In this document: piece by piece, positions 1 through 7,724 of the stretch
Layout: each line of letters opens with the position of its first letter
Position numbering within the stretch: position 1 is the first letter of the stretch
Notes under the pieces: model-generated
The model's database searches: none
The model's input: only the letters and a program-made list of their open reading frames with translations
What the model was told of the DNA's origin: nothing
Origin: an uncultured Fusobacteriaceae bacterium
GTDB taxonomy: Bacteria > Fusobacteriota > Fusobacteriia > Fusobacteriales > Fusobacteriaceae
NCBI GenBank assembly: GCA_947072715.1
Contig: CAMTJB010000029.1
Location: 1-8,765 of the forward strand
Direction of reading: 5' to 3'
DNA: 8,765 bases
Position numbers and translations under genes: made by a program

Positions 1-83
1 AAACCAACAAAAAGCCTTTGTTTTACTAATCTTTTTTAGTATTACAATTGGCTAAATAATCTATATTTATTAAGGAGAAAATA
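1..83 (+). promoter_or_regulatory. leader of the RpiR-family gene, with RBS
   Basis: An AAGGAGA Shine-Dalgarno at 72-78, five bases before the ATG at 84, fixes the start of the regulator gene. A short inverted repeat ACTAA/TTAGT (25-29 and 36-40, six-base loop) lies upstream and could be an operator arm or the remains of an upstream terminator. A weak -35/-10 pair can be drawn (TTGTTT at 18-23, TATTAC at 40-45, 16-bp spacer), but neither hexamer is convincing. The true promoter may lie left of the window. Confidence 0.45.
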
Positions 84-932
84 ATGAAAAAAAACTTTTT
101 AAATTACATTGAAACAAATTATAGTAAATTTAGTACTGGTTATAAAAAAATTGTTGATTTTATTAAATTTAATCAAAATAAGTTAGCTTTTCTCAATATA
201 AAAGCTTTAGCAGTAGAAACAAATACTAGTCCTGCTACTATTACTCGATTTGTTCAAGAAGCTGGTTTTAAAGGATATGCTGACTTTCAGCAACTATTTC
301 AAATAGATGTTGCAAATAAAACAGCTCCTATGAAAGATTTAAAAACAAGTATTATGGAATCCGATAATGAACATAGTTTGATTAACGTTATCAATATGAA
401 CATTGAACTATTAAAAGAAATGGACATTGAGGTGCTAGAAAAAAAATTAGATGAAGCCTTAAATTTATTTAAACATAGCAGAAAGGTTTATATTTTAGGA
501 GCTAGAGGTTCTTACTCCCTAGCTCATTATCTTTATTTTATGTTAAAAGAATTTAGAGATGGAATAGAACTAATGATCTCAGGAGGATCTGATTTTACAG
601 ATAAACTTCTTTATTCACATAAAGATGACCTTCTTGTTACTATTTCTTTTCATCCTTATACTAATTTTACCTGTCAAGTAACTGAATTTTTTAGAGATAA
701 TGGAAATAATATTATAACTATTACAGATAAATACGATTCTATTTTAGCTAACCTTTCCACTTTAGTAATTCCAACTAGTAATGGAGGTAAGGCTCATACT
801 TTAATTCCTGCCATTGCTATTTTAAATGCATTACTTCTTAAACTAGGTTCAGAAAACAAAGAAGAAACTTTAGATAAATTAGAAAAATTAGAAGTTATTA
901 CGAAAAAATTTAATATTTACAGTAAAAACTAA
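84..932 (+). CDS. RpiR-family transcriptional regulator (HTH + SIS domain)
   Basis: This encodes a 282-aa cytoplasmic DNA-binding regulator, a normal length for the RpiR family. Residues 1-77 form the HTH_6 domain; the helix-turn-helix spans about 37-62, with the recognition helix in TSPATITRFVQEAGFKGY (48-65), a typical family signature. Residues about 130-255 form a SIS (phosphosugar-binding) domain with GARGSYSLA at 139-147, the strand and loop TISFHPYT at 186-193 (family form ISFPRYS), and TDKYDSILANLS at 214-225. Family members usually sense phosphorylated sugars or amino sugars and control nearby catabolic genes. No sugar gene lies downstream: the next gene is convergent. Its target is therefore probably upstream, outside the window, or distant. 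The AAGGAGA ribosome site supports the ATG start. Family assignment is firm; ligand and target are unknown. Confidence 0.92.
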   Translation: MKKNFLNYIETNYSKFSTGYKKIVDFIKFNQNKLAFLNIKALAVETNTSPATITRFVQEAGFKGYADFQQLFQIDVANKTAPMKDLKTSIMESDNEHSLINVINMNIELLKEMDIEVLEKKLDEALNLFKHSRKVYILGARGSYSLAHYLYFMLKEFRDGIELMISGGSDFTDKLLYSHKDDLLVTISFHPYTNFTCQVTEFFRDNGNNIITITDKYDSILANLSTLVIPTSNGGKAHTLIPAIAILNALLLKLGSENKEETLDKLEKLEVITKKFNIYSKN

Positions 933-933
933 T

Positions 934-982
934 AAAAAGAGATTGACTTAATTCATTATTTGAAAGTCAATCTCTTTTTTTT
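934..982. terminator. bidirectional intrinsic terminator between rpiR-like gene and yaaA
   Basis: A perfect 16-bp stem (934-949 with 964-979, 14-base loop) is followed on the + strand by a T run through 982. Because the left arm starts with AAAAA, the minus-strand transcript also ends in a U run. The hairpin begins one base after the regulator stop codon and lies six bases beyond the yaaA stop, so it can end both convergent transcripts. Confidence 0.9.
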
Positions 983-988
983 ATAATT

Positions 989-1708
989 TTATTCTTTTAT
1001 AAAAACATACTTTTTTTCATTGGAATTAGATTCTATAAATATATAACTGTCTAAATTAAAATTTTTCAAAAGACAAATATCTTCAATTTTATTTTTAATC
1101 ATATAGTTTAAAAATAAACCTCTGGCTTTTTTCCCCTCTGTACTTATATTTTTTAACTCCCCATTTACACTTTGTTTAAATTCAACATCTAAAATATTTC
1201 CATATTTTTTTCTATCTAACATTTTAGAAAATTCAGAAGAAGCTAAATTTATTATAAGTTCATTTTTATCAAATTCTTCTTCCATCTCTTTCTTCCAATA
1301 TGAATATAAAGATTCTTCCATAACTTTAATTGTCATATCCAGTCTATACTCACTTATTCTATCTAGTGGTCTAATAGGTCCATATAGAGCAGAAAGTATT
1401 CTCAAATGACTTTGAGCGTACTCTAAACACTCTTTTCCATAACTTTCTACTTCTAAATTTTTAAAACTTATCCCATTATATAAAAAAAGAGCTTCTTTTT
1501 TATTATTTGTATTTCTAAATTTTTCGTAAGTCTCTTCTAATAGTTTTCCTTTTAATTTAAATATTCTTGAAAAATCTTCTAAATTTAGCTCCAATATTTT
1601 TTTTATTAAAAACTCAGATTTTTCTTCATAATGGGTATCACTATTTTTAATTATATTTTTAACGCTACTAAACTTCATTCCTTTACTGGGAGAAAATATT
1701 ATTTTCAT
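989..1708 (-). CDS. yaaA: YaaA/UPF0246 family peroxide-stress protein
   Basis: This encodes a 239-aa protein of the YaaA (DUF328/UPF0246) family, slightly shorter than the E. coli protein (about 258 aa). Visible signatures are the N-terminal SPSKGM (6-11; family form SPAKT), LYNGISFKNL (76-85), LSALYGPIRPLDRISEYRLDM (105-125), NLASSEF (154-160) and KKARGLFLNYMI (193-204). In E. coli the family protein lowers free intracellular iron and limits oxidative DNA damage during peroxide stress; that role is transferred here by homology. The start is supported by AAAGGAAG at 1715-1722 on this strand, six bases before the ATG. It has its own promoter and is separated from adhE by a terminator, so it appears monocistronic. 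Confidence 0.9.
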   Translation of the reverse strand: MKIIFSPSKGMKFSSVKNIIKNSDTHYEEKSEFLIKKILELNLEDFSRIFKLKGKLLEETYEKFRNTNNKKEALFLYNGISFKNLEVESYGKECLEYAQSHLRILSALYGPIRPLDRISEYRLDMTIKVMEESLYSYWKKEMEEEFDKNELIINLASSEFSKMLDRKKYGNILDVEFKQSVNGELKNISTEGKKARGLFLNYMIKNKIEDICLLKNFNLDSYIFIESNSNEKKYVFIKE

Positions 1709-1756
1709 TAATCACTTCCTTTAAAAAATTATAAATATTAATTTTATTCTTCTTCT

Positions 1757-1785
1757 ATTATAGTCATCTTTATCTTTCCAGTCAA
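1757..1785 (-). promoter_or_regulatory. sigma-70-type promoter of yaaA
   Basis: Read on the minus strand, TTGACT (1780-1785) and TATAAT (1757-1762) are separated by exactly 17 bp. This is near consensus and well placed, about 50 bp before the yaaA start codon. It makes yaaA an independent transcript, in line with the adhE terminator just upstream at 1800-1836. Confidence 0.75.
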
Positions 1786-1799
1786 ATTGAATATAAATA

Positions 1800-1836
1800 A
1801 AAAAATTCCCTACCAATATTTGATAGGGGATTTTTT
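1800..1836 (-). terminator. intrinsic terminator of adhE
   Basis: The arms 1800-1812 and 1824-1836 pair over 13 bp with one G-U wobble. The apex may extend by CAA/TTG (1814-1816 with 1820-1822). On the minus strand the GC-rich part (UAGGGGA/UUCCCUA) is followed by a U run templated by the A run ending at 1805. It lies just past the adhE stop codon (1843-1845) and upstream of the yaaA promoter. Confidence 0.85.
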
Positions 1837-1842
1837 ATTTTT

Positions 1843-4440
1843 TTATAATGAAGCTTTTATTTCTAAATATTTTTCTACTCCATGGTAAGCTCTTAAATAC
1901 ATCTCTCTTAATTCTGACATCATTGGATATCTTGGATTTGCACCTGTGCATTGATCGTTAAATGCAGCTTCTACCATATCATCTAATTTAGCCATAAATT
2001 CTTTTTCTGTTATTCCATAATCTGCTATTCTAGCTTTTATTCCTATTGTTGTTTTAAGTTCTCCAACATGTTTTCTAAGAAGTTTAACTTTCTCTTCTGG
2101 AGTTTCATTTCCTTTTGTAAATCCTAAAGCATCTGCAACTTTTGCATATCTTTCTTTTGCATTTGGATATTTATATTGTGCGAAACCTGCCATTTTGAAA
2201 GGTTTATCTGTTGCATTAAATCTTATTACTTCATCTAATAGTATTGCATTAGCTGTCCCGTGTGGTAAATGGAAAGCTGCTCCTAATTTATGTGCCATTG
2301 AGTGACAAACGCCTAAGAATGCATTGGCAAATGCCATTCCAGCAAGACAAGATGCATTGGCCATTTTTTCTTTAGCTTTTTTAGCATGACTTCCACCTTC
2401 TACTGATTCTGGAAGATATTTAAAAGTAAGTCTCATTGCTTCTTGAGCTAAAGGATTTGTGAAATCTGAAGCTAGAACAGATACATAAGCTTCCAGTGCA
2501 TGAGTTAATACATCTATTCCTGAAGCTGCTGTTAGTGAAGCTGGCATAGACATCATAAGTTGTGGATCTACAACAGCTACGTTAGGAGTAATTTCATAAT
2601 CAGCTAATGGATATTTTATCCCTGTTTCATCATCTGTTATAACTGCAAAAGGAGTTACTTCTGAACCAGTTCCTGCTGATGTTGCTATTGCCCATAATTC
2701 TGCTTTTTCTCCCATCTTAGGGAAAGTTACTATTCTCTTTCTAATATCCATAAAAGTCATTGCTAAATCTTTAAAGTTTACTTCTGGATGTTCGTACATT
2801 ACCCACATAATTTTAGCAGCATCCATTGGTGAACCTCCACCTAGAGCTAAAATTACATCTGGTTGATAATTCTTCATAAGGTCTGCACCTTTTCTAACAG
2901 TTGATAGAGTTGGATCTGCTTGAACATCAGAGAAAATTCTATAATCTACACCAATTTCATCCAATATTTTTGTTATATTATCACAATATCCAAGAGCTGC
3001 AAGTTGGCTATCAGTAACTATAACTGCTCTTTTTTTCTCCTTTAATTCATGTAATGCAACTGGAAGTGACCCATATTTAAAGTATACTTTCTCAGGAACT
3101 CTGAACCACAACATATTTTCTCTCCTTTTTGCAACTGTTTTTGTATTTATTAAATGTTTAACCCCAACATTTTCAGAAACAGCATTTCCACCCCATGATC
3201 CACATCCTAATGTAAGAGATGGTGCTAATTTAAAGTTGAATACATCTCCAATCGCTCCTTGTGCAGCTGGCATATTTATAAGTGTTCTACCTGTTTTCAT
3301 TCTTTTACTAAATTTTTCTATTTTATCTTCAGAATCTAATTCATCTGCATAAAGAACAGATGTATGTCCCATTCCACCTAATATTATTAATCTATCTGCT
3401 TTATCTAAAGCATCTTCAAAAGTTTCAGATTTGTACATAGCTAAAACTGGTGAAAGTTTTTCATGAGAAAAAGCTTCTTCAAGTTCAACTGATTCAACTT
3501 CACCTATTAAAACTTTAGTATCTTCTGGAACATTTATTCCTGCCATGGCTGCAATTTTAAATGCTGATTGACCAACTATATCCCCATTTAAATGTCCATC
3601 AATAACTATAGTTTTTCTAACTGCATCTATTTCATTTTCTTTTATTATATAAGCATTCTTTGAAGCAAATTCTTTTTTAACTTCTTCATATATACTTGCA
3701 TCTACTATAACCGCTTGTTCAGATGCACATATAACACCATTATCAAAAGTTTTAGAAAGTAAAATTGAATTTACTGCCATTTTTATATGAGCTGATTTAT
3801 CTATTATTACTGGTGTATTTCCTGCTCCTACTCCTATAGCTGGTGTTCCAGATGAGTAAGCTGCTTTAACCATTCCTGGTCCTCCAGTAGCAAGAATTAA
3901 ATCTACGTTTCTCATCAAGTAATTTGTTCCCTCTAATGAAGGTGTGTCTATCCAACCTATTATATCTGCTGGTGCTCCAGCTTTAACAGCAGCTTCAAGT
4001 ATTATTCTTGCAGCCTCAATAGTTGAATTTTTTGCTCTTGGATGAGGTGAAAACATTATTCCATTTCTTGTTTTTAAAGCAAGTAATGCTTTGAATATAG
4101 CTGTTGAAGTTGGATTTGTAGTTGGAATAACTGCTCCTATTACACCTATCGGTTCTGCAATTTTAACTATACCATAAGAAATATCCTCTTCAATCACTCC
4201 ACAAGTTTTTACATCTTTATAAGCATTATATATATATTCAGAAGCAAAATGATTTTTTATAACTTTATCTTCTAAAATTCCCATACCAGTTTCTTCCACT
4301 GCAAGTCTTGCTAATTTAATTCTAGCATTATTTGCTGCGAGAGCTGCTTCTCTAAAAATTTCATTTACTTTTTCTTGGCTAAATTGCGAATATTCTTTTT
4401 GAGCTTTTTTTACTCTTTCCAAAACATTTTCTATAGACAT
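1843..4440 (-). CDS. adhE: bifunctional acetaldehyde-CoA/alcohol dehydrogenase
   Basis: This 865-aa cytoplasmic enzyme reduces acetyl-CoA to acetaldehyde and then to ethanol, oxidising two NADH. Residues about 1-440 form the CoA-acylating aldehyde dehydrogenase; the catalytic cysteine is Cys238 in NGVICASEQ. Residues about 450-865 form the iron-dependent alcohol dehydrogenase, with GGGSPMDAAK (534-543) binding NAD and likely iron ligands Asp643, His647, His713 and His727. These sit at a constant ten-residue offset from the E. coli AdhE ligands. The linker VAKRRENMLWFRVPEKVYFK is typical of fused AdhE. Length is normal and nothing is missing, so both activities should be intact; AdhE normally assembles into spirosome filaments. 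The RBS GGAGGA (4445-4450) supports the ATG. It is monocistronic and divergent from ald, so shared redox control is plausible but not shown. Confidence 0.97.
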   Translation of the reverse strand: MSIENVLERVKKAQKEYSQFSQEKVNEIFREAALAANNARIKLARLAVEETGMGILEDKVIKNHFASEYIYNAYKDVKTCGVIEEDISYGIVKIAEPIGVIGAVIPTTNPTSTAIFKALLALKTRNGIMFSPHPRAKNSTIEAARIILEAAVKAGAPADIIGWIDTPSLEGTNYLMRNVDLILATGGPGMVKAAYSSGTPAIGVGAGNTPVIIDKSAHIKMAVNSILLSKTFDNGVICASEQAVIVDASIYEEVKKEFASKNAYIIKENEIDAVRKTIVIDGHLNGDIVGQSAFKIAAMAGINVPEDTKVLIGEVESVELEEAFSHEKLSPVLAMYKSETFEDALDKADRLIILGGMGHTSVLYADELDSEDKIEKFSKRMKTGRTLINMPAAQGAIGDVFNFKLAPSLTLGCGSWGGNAVSENVGVKHLINTKTVAKRRENMLWFRVPEKVYFKYGSLPVALHELKEKKRAVIVTDSQLAALGYCDNITKILDEIGVDYRIFSDVQADPTLSTVRKGADLMKNYQPDVILALGGGSPMDAAKIMWVMYEHPEVNFKDLAMTFMDIRKRIVTFPKMGEKAELWAIATSAGTGSEVTPFAVITDDETGIKYPLADYEITPNVAVVDPQLMMSMPASLTAASGIDVLTHALEAYVSVLASDFTNPLAQEAMRLTFKYLPESVEGGSHAKKAKEKMANASCLAGMAFANAFLGVCHSMAHKLGAAFHLPHGTANAILLDEVIRFNATDKPFKMAGFAQYKYPNAKERYAKVADALGFTKGNETPEEKVKLLRKHVGELKTTIGIKARIADYGITEKEFMAKLDDMVEAAFNDQCTGANPRYPMMSELREMYLRAYHGVEKYLEIKASL

Positions 4441-4492
4441 ATTTTCCTCCGTATTGCTTTATAAACTTTTATTTTTCTAAGTTTCTATATTA

Positions 4493-4521
4493 ATACTACT
4501 ACAAAAAAATTATATAGTCAA
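4493..4521 (-). promoter_or_regulatory. probable adhE promoter
   Basis: On the minus strand TTGACT (4516-4521) is followed after 17 bp by TAGTAT (4493-4498), which predicts a leader of about 45-50 bases before the adhE start. The -35 is good and the -10 is modest. A perfect TATAAT also occurs right after TTGACT, but only a poor -35 (TTAATC) stands 17 bp upstream of it. Confidence 0.5.
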
Positions 4522-4526
4522 TTTTA

Positions 4527-4567
4527 TGAACGATTAACTTCCCATTATTTAACGGTCATTTTTTAAC
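4527..4567. promoter_or_regulatory. candidate operator upstream of adhE: three TTAAC repeats and an imperfect dyad
   Basis: TTAAC occurs at 4534-4538, 4549-4553 and 4563-4567, with starts 15 and 14 bases apart, just upstream of the predicted adhE -35. TGAACG (4527-4532) and CGGTCA (4553-4558) also form an imperfect inverted repeat (5 of 6 positions). Spacing longer than a helical turn and the position beside the promoter suit a regulator site. In such AT-rich DNA chance is a real alternative. It does not match the full clostridial Rex palindrome. Confidence 0.25.
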
Positions 4568-4716
4568 CTAAAACTAAGATTTATTTTTATTCATTATATT
4601 TTCTCTTTCTTTCTAATACATTTTTAATAAGATTTATTTTATTTTTTTTATAATGATTTGATAAATAATTTCTCAAAACATATTTTTTCATTTGAATTCA
4701 AAATAAAATTAAATAA

Positions 4717-4740
4717 CATAGAAATATAAAAATTTCTATG
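4717..4740. repeat. 9-bp perfect inverted repeat, 6-base loop
   Basis: CATAGAAAT (4717-4725) and ATTTCTATG (4732-4740) are perfect inverted complements around ATAAAA. No T run follows directly on either strand, so it is not a standard terminator. It sits about 80 bp upstream of the ald -35 and could be an operator or a transcript hairpin. Function is unknown. Confidence 0.4.
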
Positions 4741-4822
4741 ATTCCTATAACAAAAAAATACTACATTATAACTTTTTATTCCCATATAGAACATTTTGAA
4801 ATTAAATTTCATTAAGTATTTC

Positions 4823-4851
4823 TTGAAAATTTAAAACTAATAAAGTATACT
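4823..4851 (+). promoter_or_regulatory. sigma-70-type promoter of ald
   Basis: TTGAAA (4823-4828) and TATACT (4846-4851) are separated by exactly 17 bp, predicting a start near 4858 and a leader of about 47 bases. A 13-bp dyad TATTA-GTG-TAATA (4854-4866) covers the predicted start site, where a repressor would act; this dyad is a weak candidate operator. Confidence 0.72.
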
Positions 4852-4904
4852 CATATTAGTGTAATAGCTTAACATAATACCATAATTTTTAGGAGGGATT
4901 TAAC

Positions 4905-6011
4905 ATGAAAATTGGAATACCTAAAGAAATTAAAAACAATGAAAACAGAGTTGGTCTTTTGCCTTTTGCAGTGGGACAATTAATTGCAGATGGTAATACG
5001 GTTTATGTAGAAAAAAATGCGGCTATGGGACTTGGAATTTGTGATTGCGAATATGAAAAAGTAGGAGCTACAATGCTAGAAACTTTGGAAGAAGTTTTTG
5101 CACATTCAGAAATGATTATTAAAGTTAAAGAACCACAACCATTGGAAATTGCACTTTTCAAACCTCATCATTTAGTTTATACATATCTTCATTTAGCAGC
5201 AGATAAGGTATTAACTGAGTCACTTATGAAAACTGGTGCTACTTTTGTAGCATATGAAACTATTACTGGAAAAAATAATACACTACCTCTTCTTTTACCT
5301 ATGTCAGAGGTTGCCGGTAGAATGTCTGTACAAATTGGGGCTAACTATCTTCAAAAAAACAATGGTGGAAAAGGAATCTTGCTAGGAGGAGTTACTGGTA
5401 CTCAACGTGCTAAAGTTGTTATTGTTGGTGCTGGAGTTTCTGGTCAAAGTGCTCTTAAAATGGCAATTGGACTTGGTGCTGATGTTACTATTTTAGATGT
5501 TGATATTGATAAATTAAGATATCTTGACGATATTTATGGAAATAAAATAAAAACTTTATATTCAACTAAAACAAATATAGAGAATGCTGTTATCAATGCT
5601 GATTTAGTTATTGGTTGCGTACTTCTTCCTGGTGCTAAAGCTCCTAAACTTGTAACAGAAGAAATGATTAAAAAAATGGAAAAAGGAACCGTTCTTGTGG
5701 ATATAGCTATAGACCAAGGTGGGTGTTTTGAAACTTCTAAAGCTACTACTCATGAAAATCCTATTTATTTTGTTCATGATGTACTACATTATTGTGTTGC
5801 TAATATGCCAGGAGGATTCCCTCTTACAGCTACATATGCTCTAAATAACGCAACTCTTAGATATGCTAGAGAACTTGCTAAACTGGGTACTGTAGAAGCG
5901 TGTAAGAAACATCATGACCTATTAGCTGGTCTAAGTATTTTAAATGGAAAGTTAACTGATAAGATAGTTGCTAGGGATTTAGAACTAGAATATACAGATC
6001 CACAAATTTAA
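4905..6011 (+). CDS. ald: alanine dehydrogenase
   Basis: This 368-aa cytoplasmic enzyme catalyses NAD-dependent oxidative deamination of L-alanine to pyruvate and ammonium, or the reverse. Family length is about 370 aa. It starts with the typical MKIGIPKEIKNNENRVGL, placing substrate-binding Arg15; Lys75 in KVKEPQ, catalytic His96 in YLHLA and Asp270 in AIDQGG match the known Ald active site. The Rossmann motif is GAGVSG at 175-180, with Asp198 (TILD) at the end of the next strand in the position usual for NAD preference. PGAKAPKLVTEEM (242-254) and HYCVANMPG (295-303) are strong family signatures that separate it from transhydrogenase alpha subunits. AGGAGG at 4891-4896, eight bases upstream, fixes the ATG. 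It is monocistronic, between its own promoter and terminator, and divergent from adhE. Confidence 0.96.
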   Translation: MKIGIPKEIKNNENRVGLLPFAVGQLIADGNTVYVEKNAAMGLGICDCEYEKVGATMLETLEEVFAHSEMIIKVKEPQPLEIALFKPHHLVYTYLHLAADKVLTESLMKTGATFVAYETITGKNNTLPLLLPMSEVAGRMSVQIGANYLQKNNGGKGILLGGVTGTQRAKVVIVGAGVSGQSALKMAIGLGADVTILDVDIDKLRYLDDIYGNKIKTLYSTKTNIENAVINADLVIGCVLLPGAKAPKLVTEEMIKKMEKGTVLVDIAIDQGGCFETSKATTHENPIYFVHDVLHYCVANMPGGFPLTATYALNNATLRYARELAKLGTVEACKKHHDLLAGLSILNGKLTDKIVARDLELEYTDPQI

Positions 6012-6026
6012 TAAAATATTAATATT

Positions 6027-6065
6027 AAAGGGTTTAAGTCCTATGGCTTAAACCCTTTATTTTTT
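6027..6065 (+). terminator. intrinsic terminator of ald, possibly shared with the convergent gene
   Basis: A perfect 12-bp stem AAAGGGTTTAAG/CTTAAACCCTTT (6027-6038 with 6047-6058, eight-base loop) is followed by a T run to 6065. It begins 15 bases after the ald stop. The convergent gene stops at 6070, eleven bases from the other arm, so the hairpin may also end that transcript. The minus-strand side has only an interrupted U tract. Confidence 0.88.
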
Positions 6066-6069
6066 ATAC

Positions 6070-6534
6070 TTATATTACTTCATTCTCAATATAATTATCA
6101 TAATTAATCATAAATTCTTTTAACATAAAACTTTTTGTTAAAATATTATTTAGCTTAGTTGATGAATAATTCCCCCCTAGTTTATCTAATCCTTTTTCAA
6201 TAATATCTAGATACTCATCTTTCATAGGAATCAATGTATATACAAGACGTTCATTATATATAACTGTTGGATTATCAAGAGGAAATAAAGTTTTAAATCC
6301 AAATAGTTTTAACTTATTCTTTTCTATTTTTTCCACTTTTCTAAATTGAATTTTGTTATTAAAAAGTTCATCATTAATAATGCCATCAATCTCTCTATAA
6401 TAAACAAGTACCCCTCCATTTTTTTCTAATTTATCCAATCGTTTCAATGGATTATTATTCAAAAATGAGATTATCTCTTTCATAGTTAACTCAGAAATTT
6501 TAATCATTTTTACATCACAGTGTTTACATTTCAT
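6070..6534 (-). CDS. protein of unknown function (154 aa) downstream of hsdR remnant
   Basis: I do not recognise this 154-aa protein. It begins MKCKHC, giving one CxxC pair (Cys3, Cys6) and no other cysteine, so a complete four-cysteine zinc site would need a partner chain or His residues. The rest is charged and mixed, without a signal peptide or membrane segment; short hydrophobic strands (GGVLVYYREIDGI, 40-52) and a helical C-terminal half suggest a small globular cytoplasmic protein. GAGGTGA at 6544-6550, nine bases upstream, supports the start. It lies 23 bases after the hsdR stop on the same strand, so it was probably cotranscribed with hsdR. Whether it belonged to the restriction locus is inference from position only. 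Confidence 0.7.
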   Translation of the reverse strand: MKCKHCDVKMIKISELTMKEIISFLNNNPLKRLDKLEKNGGVLVYYREIDGIINDELFNNKIQFRKVEKIEKNKLKLFGFKTLFPLDNPTVIYNERLVYTLIPMKDEYLDIIEKGLDKLGGNYSSTKLNNILTKSFMLKEFMINYDNYIENEVI

Positions 6535-6557
6535 TTTTATACTTCACCTCACAAAAA

Positions 6558-7724
6558 TTATATCATATCTTCGCACATAAGTTTAGCTTGTTTTAACACA
6601 AGTTCTGTGGTATCTTCTGTATCTTCAGGGGGATAACCATATTTTCTCAAAAGTCTTCTAATAGATTTTCTCATTTGAGCTTGAACACTGACTTTATCAA
6701 ACCAATCTATCGTCATATTCTTTTTTATTGTTTCTGTTAATTCTTTTGTGATTTTTATAAGGATTTCATCTCCCAATATTTCTTTAACTTTTTCATCACG
6801 AGTTAAAGCGTCATAAAAAGCTACTTCATCTTCTCTAAGACCTAAAGTATTTCCCTCATTATGAATTTTCATAAAATCTTTAGCCATTTTTATAAGTTCT
6901 TCCATAATTTCTAAGCTTGTTAAGGCTTTATTTTTATATGAACTAATTGATTTTTGTAGTCTATTTGAGAATTTTTCAGCTATTATTAAATTTTTTCTAC
7001 TGGAATATTTGATTTTTCCCTCTATTAACTTTCTTAACATTTCCACTGCTAAGTTCTTATACTCCATTTTTTTTATTTCACTTAAAAATTCATCTGATAG
7101 TATAGAAAGATCAGGGCTATCTATTCCTAACTGAGAATATACATCAATTACTTCTTCTGAAATAATTGTTTTAGACATAAGAGTAGCTATTTTTTCATTC
7201 AACTCTTTTTCTGTTAATTTTTTGACAATTCCTTTATCTTCAGTCTCTAATTTTATAACACTAGCTTTAACAGCTTTAAAATAACTTATTTCACTATTTA
7301 AAGCTTGTCCTTCCTTAGTAGTTATACAAAGTGAATGAGCTTTTCCTAAAGCTAAAACATTATCTATAAATCTTTTTTTTATACCTTGTTCTTCAATTTC
7401 TAAACCTAAAATAAAATCCATTCCTGAAATAATTATTCTTGCTCTCTCCAATGCACTTTCACTTTTATATTTTGAATAATCAAATTTATGGAATATTTCT
7501 TTTATTATTTCATAATGCTCTTTCATAAGATTTATAGCTTCTTCGGTATCTATTCCAGTTGTTTTTTGGTCGTTAGGTGTATATTGTTTTAAAGCTTTTT
7601 TAAGAGCATCTCCAATTCCAATATAATCAACGACTAAACCTCCACTTTTATCTTTATAGACTCTATTAACTCTTGCTATTGCTTGCATAAGATTATGACC
7701 TATCATGGGTTTATCTATATACAT
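6558..7724 (-). pseudogene. hsdR: type I restriction enzyme R subunit, C-terminal fragment
   Basis: This 388-codon fragment is the C-terminal part of HsdR, the ATP-dependent translocase/endonuclease subunit of type I restriction systems. It opens with MYIDKPMIGHNLMQAIARVNRVYKDKSGGLVVDYIGIG, where QAIARVNR is helicase motif VI. A long, mostly helical region follows, normal for the HsdR C-terminus that docks on the methylase complex, with FDKVSVQAQMRKSIRRLLRKYGYP near the end. Its first ATG is an internal methionine of the ancestral protein: it has no ribosome site and lies inside the end of the preceding reading frame. A frameshift at 7727-7736 separates it from the other hsdR fragment. The stop at 6558 looks natural. 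On its own the fragment should have no enzymatic function. Confidence 0.9.

Larger units (their letters stand above)
4441..4904. other. 464-bp divergent adhE/ald intergenic region
   Basis: No credible gene is visible here; the stretch is extremely AT-rich. It holds promoters for both flanking genes, three TTAAC repeats near the adhE promoter, a 12-bp palindrome TTTGAATTCAAA (4691-4702), a 9-bp inverted repeat (4717-4740), and a near-repeat of TAAGATTTATTTT (4575-4587 and 4628-4640). I recognise no riboswitch or RNA gene. The length is generous for two promoters and suggests regulatory content. Confidence 0.6.

Noticed and set aside
1720..1734. PerR-box-like sequence in the yaaA leader
   Set aside because: One half matches TTATAAT but the other half matches only 4 of 7 positions, which is expected by chance in such AT-rich DNA.
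4534..4553. Rex operator (TTGTTAA-N4-TTAACAA) at adhE
   Set aside because: Only TTAAC cores are present, as direct repeats followed by TT, GG or CT rather than AA; no opposed half-site at the correct spacing.
4575..4643. Direct repeat TAAGATTTATTTT (two copies 53 bp apart)
   Set aside because: Low-complexity A/T words, with no other structure to suggest a repeat family or CRISPR.
6558..7724. C-terminal hsdR fragment as an independent gene
   Set aside because: Its ATG is an internal methionine of HsdR, has no Shine-Dalgarno, and sits inside the end of the preceding frame. Deleting 5 bp merges the two frames seamlessly.
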